Positions 1-8,509 of a DNA stretch of 64,000 bases are shown here, piece after piece (within the stretch, counting starts at the first letter, position 1; every line of letters begins with the position of its first letter). The DNA comes from Microthrixaceae bacterium (GTDB lineage Bacteria; Actinomycetota; Acidimicrobiia; Acidimicrobiales; Microtrichaceae). Location: the NCBI GenBank assembly GCA_023957995.1, contig JAMLGK010000008.1:1-64000 (forward strand), given 5' to 3'. A model generated the notes under the pieces. That model saw only the letters and a list, made by a program, of their open reading frames with translations, was not told the DNA's origin and made no database searches. The translations under genes were made by a program, and so were the position numbers.

Positions 1-653
1 CCGACAGCGGGTCGACCGCTCTGGTCGGAGGGCCGACCGCAGGCTTCATAGACCAGTCCGAGAAGATCTCGTCACGGCTGCTGTGGTTCATCGGCACCGT
101 CGTGGTGTTGTCGTTCCTGTTGCTGATGATCGTGTTCCGGTCGATCCTGGTACCGCTCAAGGCAGCTCTGCTGAACCTGCTGGCCATCGGCGCCGCCTAC
201 GGCGTGGTGGTGGCTGTGTTCCAGTGGGGCTGGGGACGTTCCCTGATCGGGCTGGAGGAAGCGGTACCGATCGCATCGTTCGTACCGATGATGATGTTCG
301 CGATCCTCTTCGGGTTGTCGATGGACTACGAGGTCTTCATCCTCAGCCGAATACGCGAGGAGTACCACAAGGGCAACAGCAACATCGACAGCGTTGTCGA
401 GGGACTCGGAGCCACTGCCAAGGTGATCACCGCCGCCGCGCTGATCATGATCAGCGTGTTCATCGGATTCGTGACCAGCGACGACCCGGTGGTCAAGATG
501 ATGGGCGTCGGCCTCGCCGCCGCGGTGGCCTTGGACGCCACGATCGTCCGGATGGTGCTCGTGCCCTCGACGATGTCTCTGGTCGGCGACGCCAACTGGT
601 GGCTGCCACGTTGGTTGGACCGACTCCTGCCCCATCTCGACCTCGAGGAGTAG
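1..653 (+). CDS. MMPL-family RND transporter, C-terminal fragment
   Basis: The gene enters from the left edge; the reading frame is open from base 3, leaving about 216 residues. It shows the last part of an MMPL exporter: repeated hydrophobic segments and the characteristic segment DYEVFILSRIREEY (about residue 108 of the fragment), whose Asp-Tyr pair belongs to the proton relay helix of MmpL/RND permeases. Family members export lipids or glycolipids across the plasma membrane using the proton motive force. The substrate cannot be read from this half. It converges on a wax-ester synthase gene with about 40 bp between, which makes a lipid link plausible but unproven. Confidence 0.88.
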   Translation, partial: DSGSTALVGGPTAGFIDQSEKISSRLLWFIGTVVVLSFLLLMIVFRSILVPLKAALLNLLAIGAAYGVVVAVFQWGWGRSLIGLEEAVPIASFVPMMMFAILFGLSMDYEVFILSRIREEYHKGNSNIDSVVEGLGATAKVITAAALIMISVFIGFVTSDDPVVKMMGVGLAAAVALDATIVRMVLVPSTMSLVGDANWWLPRWLDRLLPHLDLEE

Positions 654-659
654 CCCGCC

Positions 660-675
660 CGACCGGCATCGGTCG
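660..675. terminator. Hairpin between convergent genes
   Basis: Arms CGACCG/CGGTCG (6 bp) enclose a GCAT loop, 7 bp after the MMPL stop and 19 bp before the WS/DGAT stop. There is no T-run on either side. The position suggests a two-way terminator or mRNA 3'-end stabiliser; the function is inferred. Confidence 0.4.
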
Positions 676-693
676 CCTGCGCACCCGGCTGGC

Positions 694-2274
694 TCAGCGA
701 TGCGCTGCCCCGACACGACTTCGCAGGTCGGAGAACGCATCGATGAAGCCAACGACGATGTCGTCGTGATCCGGCACCAGATGGCGGTCACACGCAATCC
801 CCACCGTCACCCGGCCGTCGTAGCTGTAGATGGTGAAGCCCATCGGTTGATCGCCCGACAGCGGCGCCCAGCCGGTCATGCCCCCGACGCGGCACCCGGC
901 CAGATACACCGGCATCGGTGGACCGGGGACGTTGGTCAGGGTCCCGATGGTCCGGTTGGCCAACAGGTCAACCGATGCCTCGTAGACACTCCGGTTCAGC
1001 CCGGCGATCGTCTCCTGGACACGGAAGGCCACCGCCGCCTCGTGGCCGTGCTTGATCCGCTCCATTCGGTGGTGGACCACATGCAGCACCCGGAGCGGGT
1101 CAGCCTGGTCGGTCGGCAACTCGAGTTGCACCAGGGCGAAGCTGTTGCCGAGGTCCTCGGGCAGGGTGAGATCGATGGGCGTCAGATTCACCGGGACCAT
1201 GAACGTCACCGACGAGCAGTGCTGGTGACGCTCGGTCAGGTAACGCCGCAGCGCGCCGGCCACGCAGGTGACCAAGACGTCGTTGATCGTGGTCCCCTCG
1301 GAGTGGGCCACCTCTTTGACCTCGTCGAGCGGAAGCGGTTCGGACCAGGCGACAGCCTTTTCGGAGGTGGCCGTTCCGGTCCAGATGGTCGAGTCGTTTC
1401 GGGTTCCGAGCATGAGCTTTCGCACCGTGTCGACGTCGCCGGGTGCACCCGAGAAGAGATCGACCAAGGGACCACTGCCGCCAAGCACCGAGCCGACTCT
1501 CGAAGCGGCCTCTGCGACCACCTCGTTGACCGCCGCCCAGGACGCTGTGATCCAACCGTGCACAGCACCGACCGGGTTCGTCAGCACCTCGCCGGAGACA
1601 CCGCCTGCTGCATTGACGACTGCCGCGGGGACTCGCCATGTGAGCGAGATGGCCTCTTCGCCAGCTGTGACGGCGGCGCTCCCCGTGCCGGAAACCTGAC
1701 CACCGAACGCACCCAGGGCCGATCGGGCCCGCTCTGCAACCGATGAGCGGGGCGCTGCGACGTCCGCGCCGTAGTGGTGCACCGCCGGAGCGAGGATGGC
1801 GCCGCCTTCGGGTGTGGCGTCGAAGAGCGACATCGACAACTGCACCATCCGCATGCCGTCAGCAATCGCATGGTGAGAACGCGTCACCAGCGCGCTGCCG
1901 CCCAGGTAGCGGTCCGCCCACAGAACCCGCCAGAGAGGCAGGTTGCGGTCGAGCGGGTCAGTTCGGTGTTCGGCCACCAGGTCCTGGAGCGACCGGGGAT
2001 CGTCGGGATCATCGAGTTCCACATGGGTTATGAGGTCGTCGATCGTGATCTCGGGATCCTCCTCCCACCACCAGGACCCGTCCTCGTCCTGTACCGCTCG
2101 GCTTCTGAACACCGGGTACCGGTTCCACAGCCGCTCGACCAGCACCTCGCGGGTGTGATCCCGGTCCAGGGGTTCGGCAGTCCAGATCACCGAGTCGACG
2201 ACCATCAGGTTGTTCGGTCGATCCATGGCGAGCCAGAGCTGGTCCTGAACCCCGAGCTTCGAGCGGTGCACCAT
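694..2274 (-). CDS. Wax ester synthase / diacylglycerol acyltransferase (WS/DGAT family)
   Basis: A 526-residue protein of normal WS/DGAT length. The catalytic HHxxxDG motif is intact as HHAIADG at about residues 134-140, and the C-terminal half carries the NVPGP segment typical of the family. These enzymes transfer a fatty acyl group from acyl-CoA to a fatty alcohol or diacylglycerol, making wax esters or triacylglycerol stores at the membrane/lipid-body surface. The start MVHRSKLGVQDQLWL is the usual family N-terminus. It is a single gene, with ppk2 following on the same strand after a gap of about 136 bp on its upstream side in the other order. Confidence 0.93.
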   Translation of the reverse strand: MVHRSKLGVQDQLWLAMDRPNNLMVVDSVIWTAEPLDRDHTREVLVERLWNRYPVFRSRAVQDEDGSWWWEEDPEITIDDLITHVELDDPDDPRSLQDLVAEHRTDPLDRNLPLWRVLWADRYLGGSALVTRSHHAIADGMRMVQLSMSLFDATPEGGAILAPAVHHYGADVAAPRSSVAERARSALGAFGGQVSGTGSAAVTAGEEAISLTWRVPAAVVNAAGGVSGEVLTNPVGAVHGWITASWAAVNEVVAEAASRVGSVLGGSGPLVDLFSGAPGDVDTVRKLMLGTRNDSTIWTGTATSEKAVAWSEPLPLDEVKEVAHSEGTTINDVLVTCVAGALRRYLTERHQHCSSVTFMVPVNLTPIDLTLPEDLGNSFALVQLELPTDQADPLRVLHVVHHRMERIKHGHEAAVAFRVQETIAGLNRSVYEASVDLLANRTIGTLTNVPGPPMPVYLAGCRVGGMTGWAPLSGDQPMGFTIYSYDGRVTVGIACDRHLVPDHDDIVVGFIDAFSDLRSRVGAAHR

Positions 2275-2409
2275 GATCGAACCTCCACCAAGAAGATAGT
2301 CACCTCTCGGACAGCACCAACGTCGAACACGTGGTTTGGTGCCCGCGTCGACGTCGAGTGGCTGCTTGGAGCAACAACGGGCGTGCTTCCAAGTTGATTC
2401 GGGCTCCGG

Positions 2410-3267
2410 CTATGCCTTGAACTTGCCCTTGCGAACGCGGTCGGCCTCCATCAGCTCGACCTCGTGCGAGCCCGACAACACGACGTCAGGATCGGGTACG
2501 AAGTCGAGGCTCTGGTCGCGGTCCTCGTAGTCGACCGCATCGAGGATGACCCGCATGGCGTTCAGCCTGGCCTTGTGCTTCACCTTGGAACGGATGACGG
2601 TCCACGGCGCCGCGCTGGTGTGGGTGCGGGTGAGCATCTCGTACTTCCGTTCGGTGAATTCATCCCAGAGCTCCTGAGCCTGCACATCGATCTCGCTGAG
2701 CTTCCACTGGCGGAGTGGATCATCGCGCCGACGTTCGAAACGGCGCAGTTGCTCCTTCTTGGTCACCGAGAAGTAGAGCTTGACGAGGATCGTGCCCTGT
2801 CGCACCAGATCCTTCTCGAACCCGACCACGCCCCTGAGGAAATCCTCGTGCTCCTTGTCGGTACAGAACCCGAACACGGGCTCGACCATTGCACGGTTGT
2901 ACCAACTCCGGTCGAACAGAACGATCTCCCCACCGCGTGGGAACTGGGCGACGTACTTCTGCAGATACCACTGGGTCCGCTGCTCGTTGTTCGGCTTGCC
3001 GAGCGCCACCACCCGGTAGTGCTTCTCGTTCATGTAGCGGGTGACCCGACGGATCGTCCCACCCTTGCCGGCCGCATCCCTGCCTTCGAAGAGCACGATC
3101 ATCTTGCGATCGTGAAGCTCCAGGTGTCGCTGCAGCTTCAACAGTTCCACCTGGTAGGGCTCCAGTTCCTTCGCTCGACGCGCCGCCCTGGCGAGCTTGT
3201 GGTTGCCACGCCGTTCGGAGTCCAGCTCTGCGCGCAGCCGCCCGACGTCCTCACTTTGCCTGTCCAT
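2410..3267 (-). CDS. ppk2: Polyphosphate kinase 2 (PPK2 family)
   Basis: A 285-residue P-loop kinase. The Walker A segment EGRDAAGKGG lies at 61-70 and the Walker B/lid region with DRSWYNR at about 119-125, both signatures of PPK2. The enzyme moves phosphate between polyphosphate and nucleoside diphosphates in the cytoplasm; single-domain PPK2s of this length usually make GTP or ATP from polyphosphate. The start is supported by GGAAGG a few bases upstream. An exopolyphosphatase gene lies 6 kb away, so polyphosphate turnover is represented twice in the window. The exact nucleotide preference is not readable. Confidence 0.93.
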   Translation of the reverse strand: MDRQSEDVGRLRAELDSERRGNHKLARAARRAKELEPYQVELLKLQRHLELHDRKMIVLFEGRDAAGKGGTIRRVTRYMNEKHYRVVALGKPNNEQRTQWYLQKYVAQFPRGGEIVLFDRSWYNRAMVEPVFGFCTDKEHEDFLRGVVGFEKDLVRQGTILVKLYFSVTKKEQLRRFERRRDDPLRQWKLSEIDVQAQELWDEFTERKYEMLTRTHTSAAPWTVIRSKVKHKARLNAMRVILDAVDYEDRDQSLDFVPDPDVVLSGSHEVELMEADRVRKGKFKA

Positions 3268-3597
3268 TGGCTCGCCTTCCGTTCACGCGTCTCTTCAGCA
3301 ATCGACCGAAGAACACCAAGAGTAAGGGTCCGGAGAACTCGTCCGGGCCGGGTGGTGACCCAACTCCCGGCCCACCCGAGCAGGTCCCCGGGGAGCACCG
3401 CCGCGCTCTGCTCCAACTCTGAGTCGGTTCCGGCCATCGGTCACGCTGTGCCCGCAGGTCCGCCATCGCCTGTGGGGAACAACCGGGTTGGAGGATCCAA
3501 CGTGCCGCAGGTTCGTGGGAGGTCTCGGCGCCGGATCGAACTCCCCGGTCTGGACCGAGATCGGGACAAGTCCCGACGCCCTACTGGGTCCACAAAG
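3268..3597. other. 330-bp non-coding stretch upstream of ppk2
   Basis: No convincing gene is seen. Short open frames on the minus strand (for example 3138-3437 and 3251-3466) overlap the ppk2 start or are compositionally odd and have no recognisable domain. The stretch contains a small hairpin (arms GTTGGA/TCCAAC, 3487-3501) and a second one next to the tRNA (3561-3576). It should hold the ppk2 promoter and the tRNA 3' flank. Confidence 0.5.
3561..3576 (-). terminator. Hairpin downstream of tRNA-Leu
   Basis: Arms TCGGGAC/GTCCCGA (7 bp) are separated by only two bases, 22 bp past the tRNA 3' end in the tRNA's direction. There is no U-tract. The tight loop would force the inner pair to open. 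It is a candidate terminator or processing signal. Confidence 0.3.
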
Positions 3598-3683
3598 TGC
3601 CCGGGGCGGGATTTGAACCCGCACGCTCCATGAGGAGCCGAGGGGTTTAAGCCCTCTGCGTCTGCCAGTTTCGCCACCCGGGC
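3598..3683 (-). tRNA. tRNA-Leu (anticodon TAA)
   Basis: An 86-nt class II tRNA on the minus strand. The acceptor arms GCCCGGG/CCCGGGC pair perfectly and are followed by discriminator A. The T-arm contains GGTTCAAATCC, the anticodon stem is GAGGG/CCCTC, and the loop CTTAAAC gives anticodon TAA, reading UUA. The variable arm is long, as expected for leucine. CCA is not encoded. UUA is a rare codon in a genome this GC-rich, so this tRNA may carry regulatory weight as bldA does in Streptomyces; that is a comparison, not evidence. Confidence 0.96.
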
Positions 3684-3756
3684 CCGGCCCGATGCTGGCA
3701 CAACGGGTGTGACCGGAGGCGGAACGAGCTAAGGGGCATTCCCGGGTGCTCGAAGG

Positions 3757-4215
3757 TCACGACGCAGCGAGATCCGCCGCGACGGCTTCCTGAGGGTCGG
3801 GCTTCGCCTCAGCCGACCCATCCGCAGTCTGCAGAGCCGAACGACGCCGAGGTCTCCCGGGTCCCGCCGTGTTCGTGCCCTCCAGGGCGTTCCAGGCCGC
3901 CCGCCGGAAGCGGTCGGCACGCCGACGGTCCAGTGAGTTGGCCACCACGACCGCCTCGATCACGTCCGACTGCACCGCCGCCAGAGGCCGGCCTTCACGG
4001 GCGATGGCCACGACGGGAGGCTTTTCGCAGCGCCAGCGGATGGTGCGGTCCATGCCCTCGAGCGCCGGTGGGGACCGGAACACAGGCGTCACCAAGCGTC
4101 CCCGCCTGCTCAGTCCCACGACGGTGCGAACCGTCTCGGAGAACCGCAGAGCGGTCGCCCGCGTGTCCACTGGTGGTTCTGGTGGACGTACTACGGAGAG
4201 TTGCGGTCTGCTCAT
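3757..4215 (-). CDS. Conserved-looking hypothetical protein
   Basis: About 152 residues when started at MSRPQLSVVRP; a longer upstream reading would run into the acyltransferase gene on the other strand. The protein is basic with no membrane segment and no motif I can name. The middle part (VVAIAREGRPLAAVQSDVIE) looks like a structured alpha/beta stretch; the C-terminus is Ala/Glu/Pro-rich and probably flexible. It is divergent from the plsC-type gene, with about 80 bp between the starts for promoters. The function is unknown. Confidence 0.6.
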   Translation of the reverse strand: MSRPQLSVVRPPEPPVDTRATALRFSETVRTVVGLSRRGRLVTPVFRSPPALEGMDRTIRWRCEKPPVVAIAREGRPLAAVQSDVIEAVVVANSLDRRRADRFRRAAWNALEGTNTAGPGRPRRRSALQTADGSAEAKPDPQEAVAADLAAS

Positions 4216-4296
4216 GTCGAAATCATCGCGGCCGGGTGTGACAGAGCCGGACCGAACGCCTGCCGGTTGGCTCCGACGGTGACCTACGATTGCGCG

Positions 4297-5316
4297 ATGA
4301 CCGCGGACCGACACCCGGACTCCGGGCCAGAGGGTGCTGCTGCCCCCCGTCGCCGTCCGAGGGTGACCAGGATCGACCCCGACAGTCCTCCCCCCGCGGC
4401 CCCCGCCCCAGCGGCCGAACAGCCGACCTCCGAGCGCCTCGAGCACTCCGGCGAGTCCACCAGCGAGAACAGCCACAGCGCCGAACTGGTGGCACTGCCG
4501 AAAGCCCCCGAAACCGAAGCGCGCCCCGACCCTCGACGTTCCGACGTCGATGAATGGGGTCGCTCGGAGCACATGCGCGAGATCGCCCGGAAGTTCTACG
4601 ACCCGATCTACCGGCACTGGTTCCGCGCCGACTGGCACGGGCTCGAGAAGATACCCACCGATGGCGGAGCCCTGTTGGTGGCCAACCACGCGGGTGCCAT
4701 CCCCGCGGATGCCCCCGTGATCATGCACGGCATCGAGACCGAACTCGAACGCCCCGTCTACGGACTGGCCGACAACTACTTCAGATCCATGCCGGTGATC
4801 GGCACCCTCTGGTCACGTCTCGGCGGACTCCCCGCCCACCCCGACAACGCGTACCGACTCCTCAAGGAGCAGGACCAGTTGGTGCTGGTGTTCCCCGAGG
4901 GGAGCAAGGGTCCCGCCAAGAACTTCACCGAGCGCTACCAGTTGCGCCGGTTCGGCCGCGGGGGATTCGTCGAGATCGCCATGCGCGCCGGTGTGCCGGT
5001 GGTGCCCATAGCCGTGGTCGGGTCCGAGGAGGCCATGCCCACCCTCGGGCACATCCCGGCGCTGGCGAAGATCGCCGGCGCACCGTACGCACCGGTGACC
5101 GCCAACATGTTGGCGCTGGGCCCACTCGGGTTGGCGGCCTACTTCCCCGCGAAGTTCACGCTCCAGGTCCTGGATCCGGTGCACTTCGACGTGCCACCGG
5201 ACCGCGAGCGATACAGCCGCTCCAAGGTGATGGAGGAGTCCGAGGCGATCCGCGACCACATACAGTCGGCGCTCTACGAGATGCTCCGCAACCGAGAGTC
5301 GGTGTGGTTCGGATGA
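4297..5316 (+). CDS. 1-acylglycerol-phosphate acyltransferase-like protein (PlsC/LPLAT superfamily)
   Basis: Started at the ATG giving MTADRHPDSGPEG (339 aa). The first about 85 residues are Pro/Ala/Glu-rich and disordered, and the acyltransferase domain follows. The catalytic block is NHAGAIPAD (about 130-138), the spaced H-x6-D form seen in an actinobacterial LPLAT subgroup, and the acceptor-phosphate block is FPEGSKG (about 199-205). Members acylate lysophospholipid or related glycerol/terpenoid acceptors at the inner membrane. The stop overlaps the next gene's start (ATGA), so the two are translationally coupled. The acceptor is not known. Confidence 0.85.
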   Translation: MTADRHPDSGPEGAAAPRRRPRVTRIDPDSPPPAAPAPAAEQPTSERLEHSGESTSENSHSAELVALPKAPETEARPDPRRSDVDEWGRSEHMREIARKFYDPIYRHWFRADWHGLEKIPTDGGALLVANHAGAIPADAPVIMHGIETELERPVYGLADNYFRSMPVIGTLWSRLGGLPAHPDNAYRLLKEQDQLVLVFPEGSKGPAKNFTERYQLRRFGRGGFVEIAMRAGVPVVPIAVVGSEEAMPTLGHIPALAKIAGAPYAPVTANMLALGPLGLAAYFPAKFTLQVLDPVHFDVPPDRERYSRSKVMEESEAIRDHIQSALYEMLRNRESVWFG

Positions 5317-6404
5317 CGGCCATGGCGAAACGACCGAAGAACCCCAAGAGCAGTCCCGACCGGCCCAGGCGGGTGCTGGTGACGGGCCTCGGCACGTTCT
5401 GGGGCGGGCTCGTTGCACAGGCACTCGAGGCCGATCCCGAGATCGAGGTGATAGTCGGTCTCGACACGACCGAGCCGACCGTCGAGCTGGAACGCACCGA
5501 GTACGTGCGGGTCGACGCCAACTACTCGATCCTCGCCCGGATCGTGAAGGCCACCCAGGTCGACACCATCGTGCACACCTTCTTGGTGGTGGACCCCACG
5601 CAGATGTCCAAACGGGCGATGCACGAGGTGAACGTGATCGGCACGATGAACCTGTTCGCGGCGGCGTCGACCCCCGACTCCACCGTGCGCAACGTGCTCG
5701 TGAAATCCTCCACGGTGCTCTACGGCTGCTCGCCCGAGGACCCGATCTGGTTCACCGAGGAGACCCCTCGTTCGAGGCCCGCCAGACGACCCGTGGAGCG
5801 AAGCGTCGAAGCGGTCGAGAGCTACGTGCGCGACTTCGCGGTGGACAACCCCCACATCAACGTGTCGTTGCTGCGCTTCTCGAACGTGATCGGCGACGAC
5901 ATCGAGACCCCCCTCACCAGGGCGCTGCGGCTACCGGTGGTGCCATCGGTGTTCGGCTTCGATCCGCGCTTCCAGTTCGTGCACGAGGAGGACGTGATCA
6001 GGGCCATGATCTTCGCCCTGTCCAACCAGCTCCCCGGCGTCTACAACGTCGCCGGCGACGGACTGCTGCCGTGGTCAGAGGTGGCTGCCATCTGTGGGAA
6101 GCGCACCGCGCCGATCCCGCCCATCGGCACCTCGCTGTTCACCGCCCCCATGCGCCTCGCCGGGGTAGACCTGACCGAGGAGTACCTGAACCTCCTCCGC
6201 TACGGCCGCGGCGTCGACAACCGTCGCCTCAAGGAAGCGGGCTTCGAGTACCGCTACACCTCGGCCCAGGCCGTTCGGGCGTTCGTGGAGCACTCCAGGC
6301 TCCACGACATCCTGGGCGACTCCGACACCTACCGCTACGAGCGCGACGTGGAACAGTTCTTCCGCCACTCCCCTGCTGTGGTGCGCAACTCCTCGGGCCA
6401 GTAG
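5313..6404 (+). CDS. NAD-dependent epimerase/dehydratase family protein (extended SDR)
   Basis: A 363-residue protein starting at the ATG inside the previous stop codon. The Rossmann start is RVLVTGLGTFWGG (about 20-32), with a Thr-Phe-Trp variant of the GxxGxxG loop. Strand/helix repeats follow (VDTIVHTFLV, NVIGTMNLFAAAS) and then a C-terminal substrate-binding part. Extended SDRs act on sugar nucleotides or other alcohols in the cytoplasm. Coupling to a lipid acyltransferase and the neighbouring glycosyltransferase suggests a glycolipid or envelope role, which is inference. A second in-frame ATG lies 9 bases downstream. Confidence 0.83.
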   Translation: MTAMAKRPKNPKSSPDRPRRVLVTGLGTFWGGLVAQALEADPEIEVIVGLDTTEPTVELERTEYVRVDANYSILARIVKATQVDTIVHTFLVVDPTQMSKRAMHEVNVIGTMNLFAAASTPDSTVRNVLVKSSTVLYGCSPEDPIWFTEETPRSRPARRPVERSVEAVESYVRDFAVDNPHINVSLLRFSNVIGDDIETPLTRALRLPVVPSVFGFDPRFQFVHEEDVIRAMIFALSNQLPGVYNVAGDGLLPWSEVAAICGKRTAPIPPIGTSLFTAPMRLAGVDLTEEYLNLLRYGRGVDNRRLKEAGFEYRYTSAQAVRAFVEHSRLHDILGDSDTYRYERDVEQFFRHSPAVVRNSSGQ

Positions 6405-6408
6405 GCCC
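6395..6408. terminator. Hairpin spanning facing stop codons
   Basis: Arms GGGCC/GGCCC with a 4-base loop cover the stop of the epimerase gene. The opposing glycosyltransferase stop begins one base further on. The two genes converge with only 4 bp between, so any terminator must sit within coding sequence; this is the only candidate seen. Confidence 0.3.
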
Positions 6409-7644
6409 CTAGCCGGCCGCCCCGGCGATCTCGGTCGCCAGTGCGCCGACCGACTCCTCGATCGACTCCCAGCGGTAGCGTCGCTCGAAGAGGGCGGCCG
6501 CATTGTCGGCCAGGCGCTGGCGGAGTGCACCCTCGCTCATCAGGCGCAGACATGCGTCAGCGAAGCGCCGGGGATCATCGGCGATCAGTGCTTCATCGCG
6601 GTGCATCAGATCGATTCCCTCACAACCCACGGTGGTCGTCACCAGCGGCAGGTGAGCCGCCATGGCCTCGACCACCTTCAACCGTGTTCCGGCACCCAAC
6701 CGGATCGGAACCACCGACACGTCGGTGAGGGCCAACTCCGCGTCCAGGTCCTCGACCGGGCCGGTGAAGACCAGACCCGGTGTGCGTCGATCCACCGACA
6801 CGCACTCGGCACCGCGACCGACCACACGGAACTGGACGTCGGGCACCCTGGCCCGGATCAGCGGATAGACCGACGAGACGAACCACTCGACCGCGTCGGT
6901 GTTGGGCTCGTAGTCGAGTGCCCCCACGAACGACAGAGTCGGCCTTTCGCCCCGCAGCGAGCGCCGGTCGGTCTGGAACCCCTTCGGTGGGCTTCCGCCG
7001 TTGGGCACCACCGACACGTTGTCGAGCCCGCTACGGGCCACATCCAGTTCGGAACAGACCACGACGCGCTCCACCGACTCAGAACACCTCCTGTAGAGGT
7101 CCCCGAAACGGGGTTCGTCGATCAGATCGAAGGCCCGGGACGTCGCCCACCGGGCCAGTTCGGTGGCGACACTCCCAGCTCCATCGTGGTGGGCGGCCGG
7201 TCCCAGGTGGGGACCGGCAAACCGGCGAAGTCGCATCAGGTGGTTCTCGAGGTTGTCGAAGTCGACGATCGCGGGCACTCCGGCCAACAGGTCCGACAGC
7301 GCGGCCCAGGTGTCCACGTGGCTGTACCAGACCAGGTCCACCTGCGGGTTCCAGGCGGCCAGCTCGCGGCGGGCCTCGGTCCAGTCGATCGCCTCCACGC
7401 GTCTGGGTGCCCCACCTCTGGCCCAACCGGGAAGCCATTGGGATCCCGAGCGGCGCACGAGAGGTGCGGTGACGACCCGCGACACCTCGGGCTGGCTCGG
7501 CGGCTGTGGTTCTCCCGGGGGTGCGAGGCAGAACACCTCGACCTCGGCGACAGTCGACAATCCGCGCATCATGTGGTTCAAGCGGCGGCGGTATCCGTCC
7601 ACCGCCGGCCATGGGTACAGTTCGGCAGCCGCCAGGACTCTCAC
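6409..7644 (-). CDS. Glycosyltransferase family 4-like (GT-B fold)
   Basis: About 411 residues from a GTG start giving MRVLAAAELYPWPAVDG, a typical GT-B opening. The C-terminal half has the nucleotide-sugar domain, with LSFVGALDYEPNTDAVEWF, VVGRG and the segment VVPIRLGAGTRLKVVEAMA, which carries the Gly/Lys/Glu donor-binding pattern of family 1/4 enzymes. It probably transfers a sugar to a cell-surface polymer or lipid in the cytoplasm. The start is 31 bp from the divergent enoyl-CoA hydratase start, so promoters overlap. No strong ribosome site precedes the GTG. Confidence 0.82.
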   Translation of the reverse strand: MRVLAAAELYPWPAVDGYRRRLNHMMRGLSTVAEVEVFCLAPPGEPQPPSQPEVSRVVTAPLVRRSGSQWLPGWARGGAPRRVEAIDWTEARRELAAWNPQVDLVWYSHVDTWAALSDLLAGVPAIVDFDNLENHLMRLRRFAGPHLGPAAHHDGAGSVATELARWATSRAFDLIDEPRFGDLYRRCSESVERVVVCSELDVARSGLDNVSVVPNGGSPPKGFQTDRRSLRGERPTLSFVGALDYEPNTDAVEWFVSSVYPLIRARVPDVQFRVVGRGAECVSVDRRTPGLVFTGPVEDLDAELALTDVSVVPIRLGAGTRLKVVEAMAAHLPLVTTTVGCEGIDLMHRDEALIADDPRRFADACLRLMSEGALRQRLADNAAALFERRYRWESIEESVGALATEIAGAAG

Positions 7645-7674
7645 GGCGCCCGACGGTACAGGAGGCTCGAAGCG

Positions 7675-8433
7675 GTGACACACATACGGATCGACCGGAC
7701 CGACCACGGCGTCGGAATCATCACGCTCGACGACGAGCGGCGTCGCAATGCCCTCTCGCTCGAACTCTGCGAGGAGCTCACCGACGCGGTCACCTCGCTG
7801 GAGGAGGATTCCTCGGTGGGCGCGCTCGTGGTCACCGGTGCCCCGCCCGCCTTCTGTGCCGGCGCCGACCTCACCCAACTGGGTGACTCGGCCGAGGACG
7901 GACTGCGTCGAATATACGACGGGTTCCTGTCCGTCGCCCGCACGGGACTCCCCACCGTCGCCGCGGTCAACGGACCAGCGGTCGGGGCGGGGCTCAACCT
8001 GGCCCTCGCCTGTGACCTTCGTATCGCAGGTGCCTCCGCCCGTTTCGACTGCCGGTTCCTCGAACTCGGCATCCACCCCGGTGGTGGACACACCTGGATG
8101 CTGCGCCGGATCGTGGGACCACAGACCGCAGCTGCGATGGTCCTCTGTGGCGAGGTGCTCGACGCCGACTCTGCCGTTCAGAGGGGTCTGGCGTGGGAAC
8201 GGACAGACGACGAGGAGCTGCTGGCGCGCGCGACCGGGTTGGCCGCCGCTGCCGCCGCCGTTCCGAGGGATCTCTCGCTGGCGACCAAGGCGACCCTGTC
8301 GGAGGTGGTCGATCTCTCCACCCACGGCGAGGCGGTCGACCTCGAACTCGCGAAGCAGCTCGAGTCGATGAACGAACCGGCCTTCGCGGAGCGACTCGCC
8401 AAGCTGAAGGCCAAGGTCCACGGCGCTGGGTGA
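7675..8433 (+). CDS. Enoyl-CoA hydratase/isomerase family protein
   Basis: 252 residues from a GTG with AGGAGG about 10 bases upstream. Crotonase fold signatures are clear: the oxyanion-hole segment APPAFCAGADL, and AAVNGPAVGAGLNLALACDLRIA with its Gly-rich turn. The second catalytic region reads ELGIHPGGGHTW, so the canonical Glu of hydratases at the second position is replaced near Gly-Gly-Gly-His. The exact reaction (hydration, isomerisation or hydrolysis) therefore cannot be assigned. It acts on acyl-CoA thioesters in the cytoplasm. It is transcribed divergently from the glycosyltransferase. Confidence 0.87.
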   Translation: MTHIRIDRTDHGVGIITLDDERRRNALSLELCEELTDAVTSLEEDSSVGALVVTGAPPAFCAGADLTQLGDSAEDGLRRIYDGFLSVARTGLPTVAAVNGPAVGAGLNLALACDLRIAGASARFDCRFLELGIHPGGGHTWMLRRIVGPQTAAAMVLCGEVLDADSAVQRGLAWERTDDEELLARATGLAAAAAAVPRDLSLATKATLSEVVDLSTHGEAVDLELAKQLESMNEPAFAERLAKLKAKVHGAG

Positions 8434-8467
8434 GACCCGCTCCACATGCCCGACACCAGCGCCTGCG

Positions 8468-8485
8468 GACAGGTGAGGACCTGTC
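8468..8485. terminator. Hairpin between convergent genes
   Basis: Perfect arms GACAGGT/ACCTGTC around GAGG, midway between the enoyl-CoA hydratase stop and the acetyltransferase stop. A T-run is absent. It is a good candidate two-way terminator. Confidence 0.5.
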
Positions 8486-8509
8486 GACACCCGCTCCCGG
8501 TACGAACCG

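Noticed and set aside
3138..3437. Possible small gene upstream of ppk2
   Set aside because: It overlaps the well-supported ppk2 start, has no recognisable domain and its second half is a shadow of ppk2.
4554..5312. N-terminal extension of the epimerase gene
   Set aside because: It is a shifted reading of the acyltransferase gene; the Rossmann start and the ATGA overlap place the true start at 5313.
7645..8490. N-terminal extension of the glycosyltransferase gene
   Set aside because: It is antisense to the enoyl-CoA hydratase; the GT-B opening begins at the GTG at 7644.
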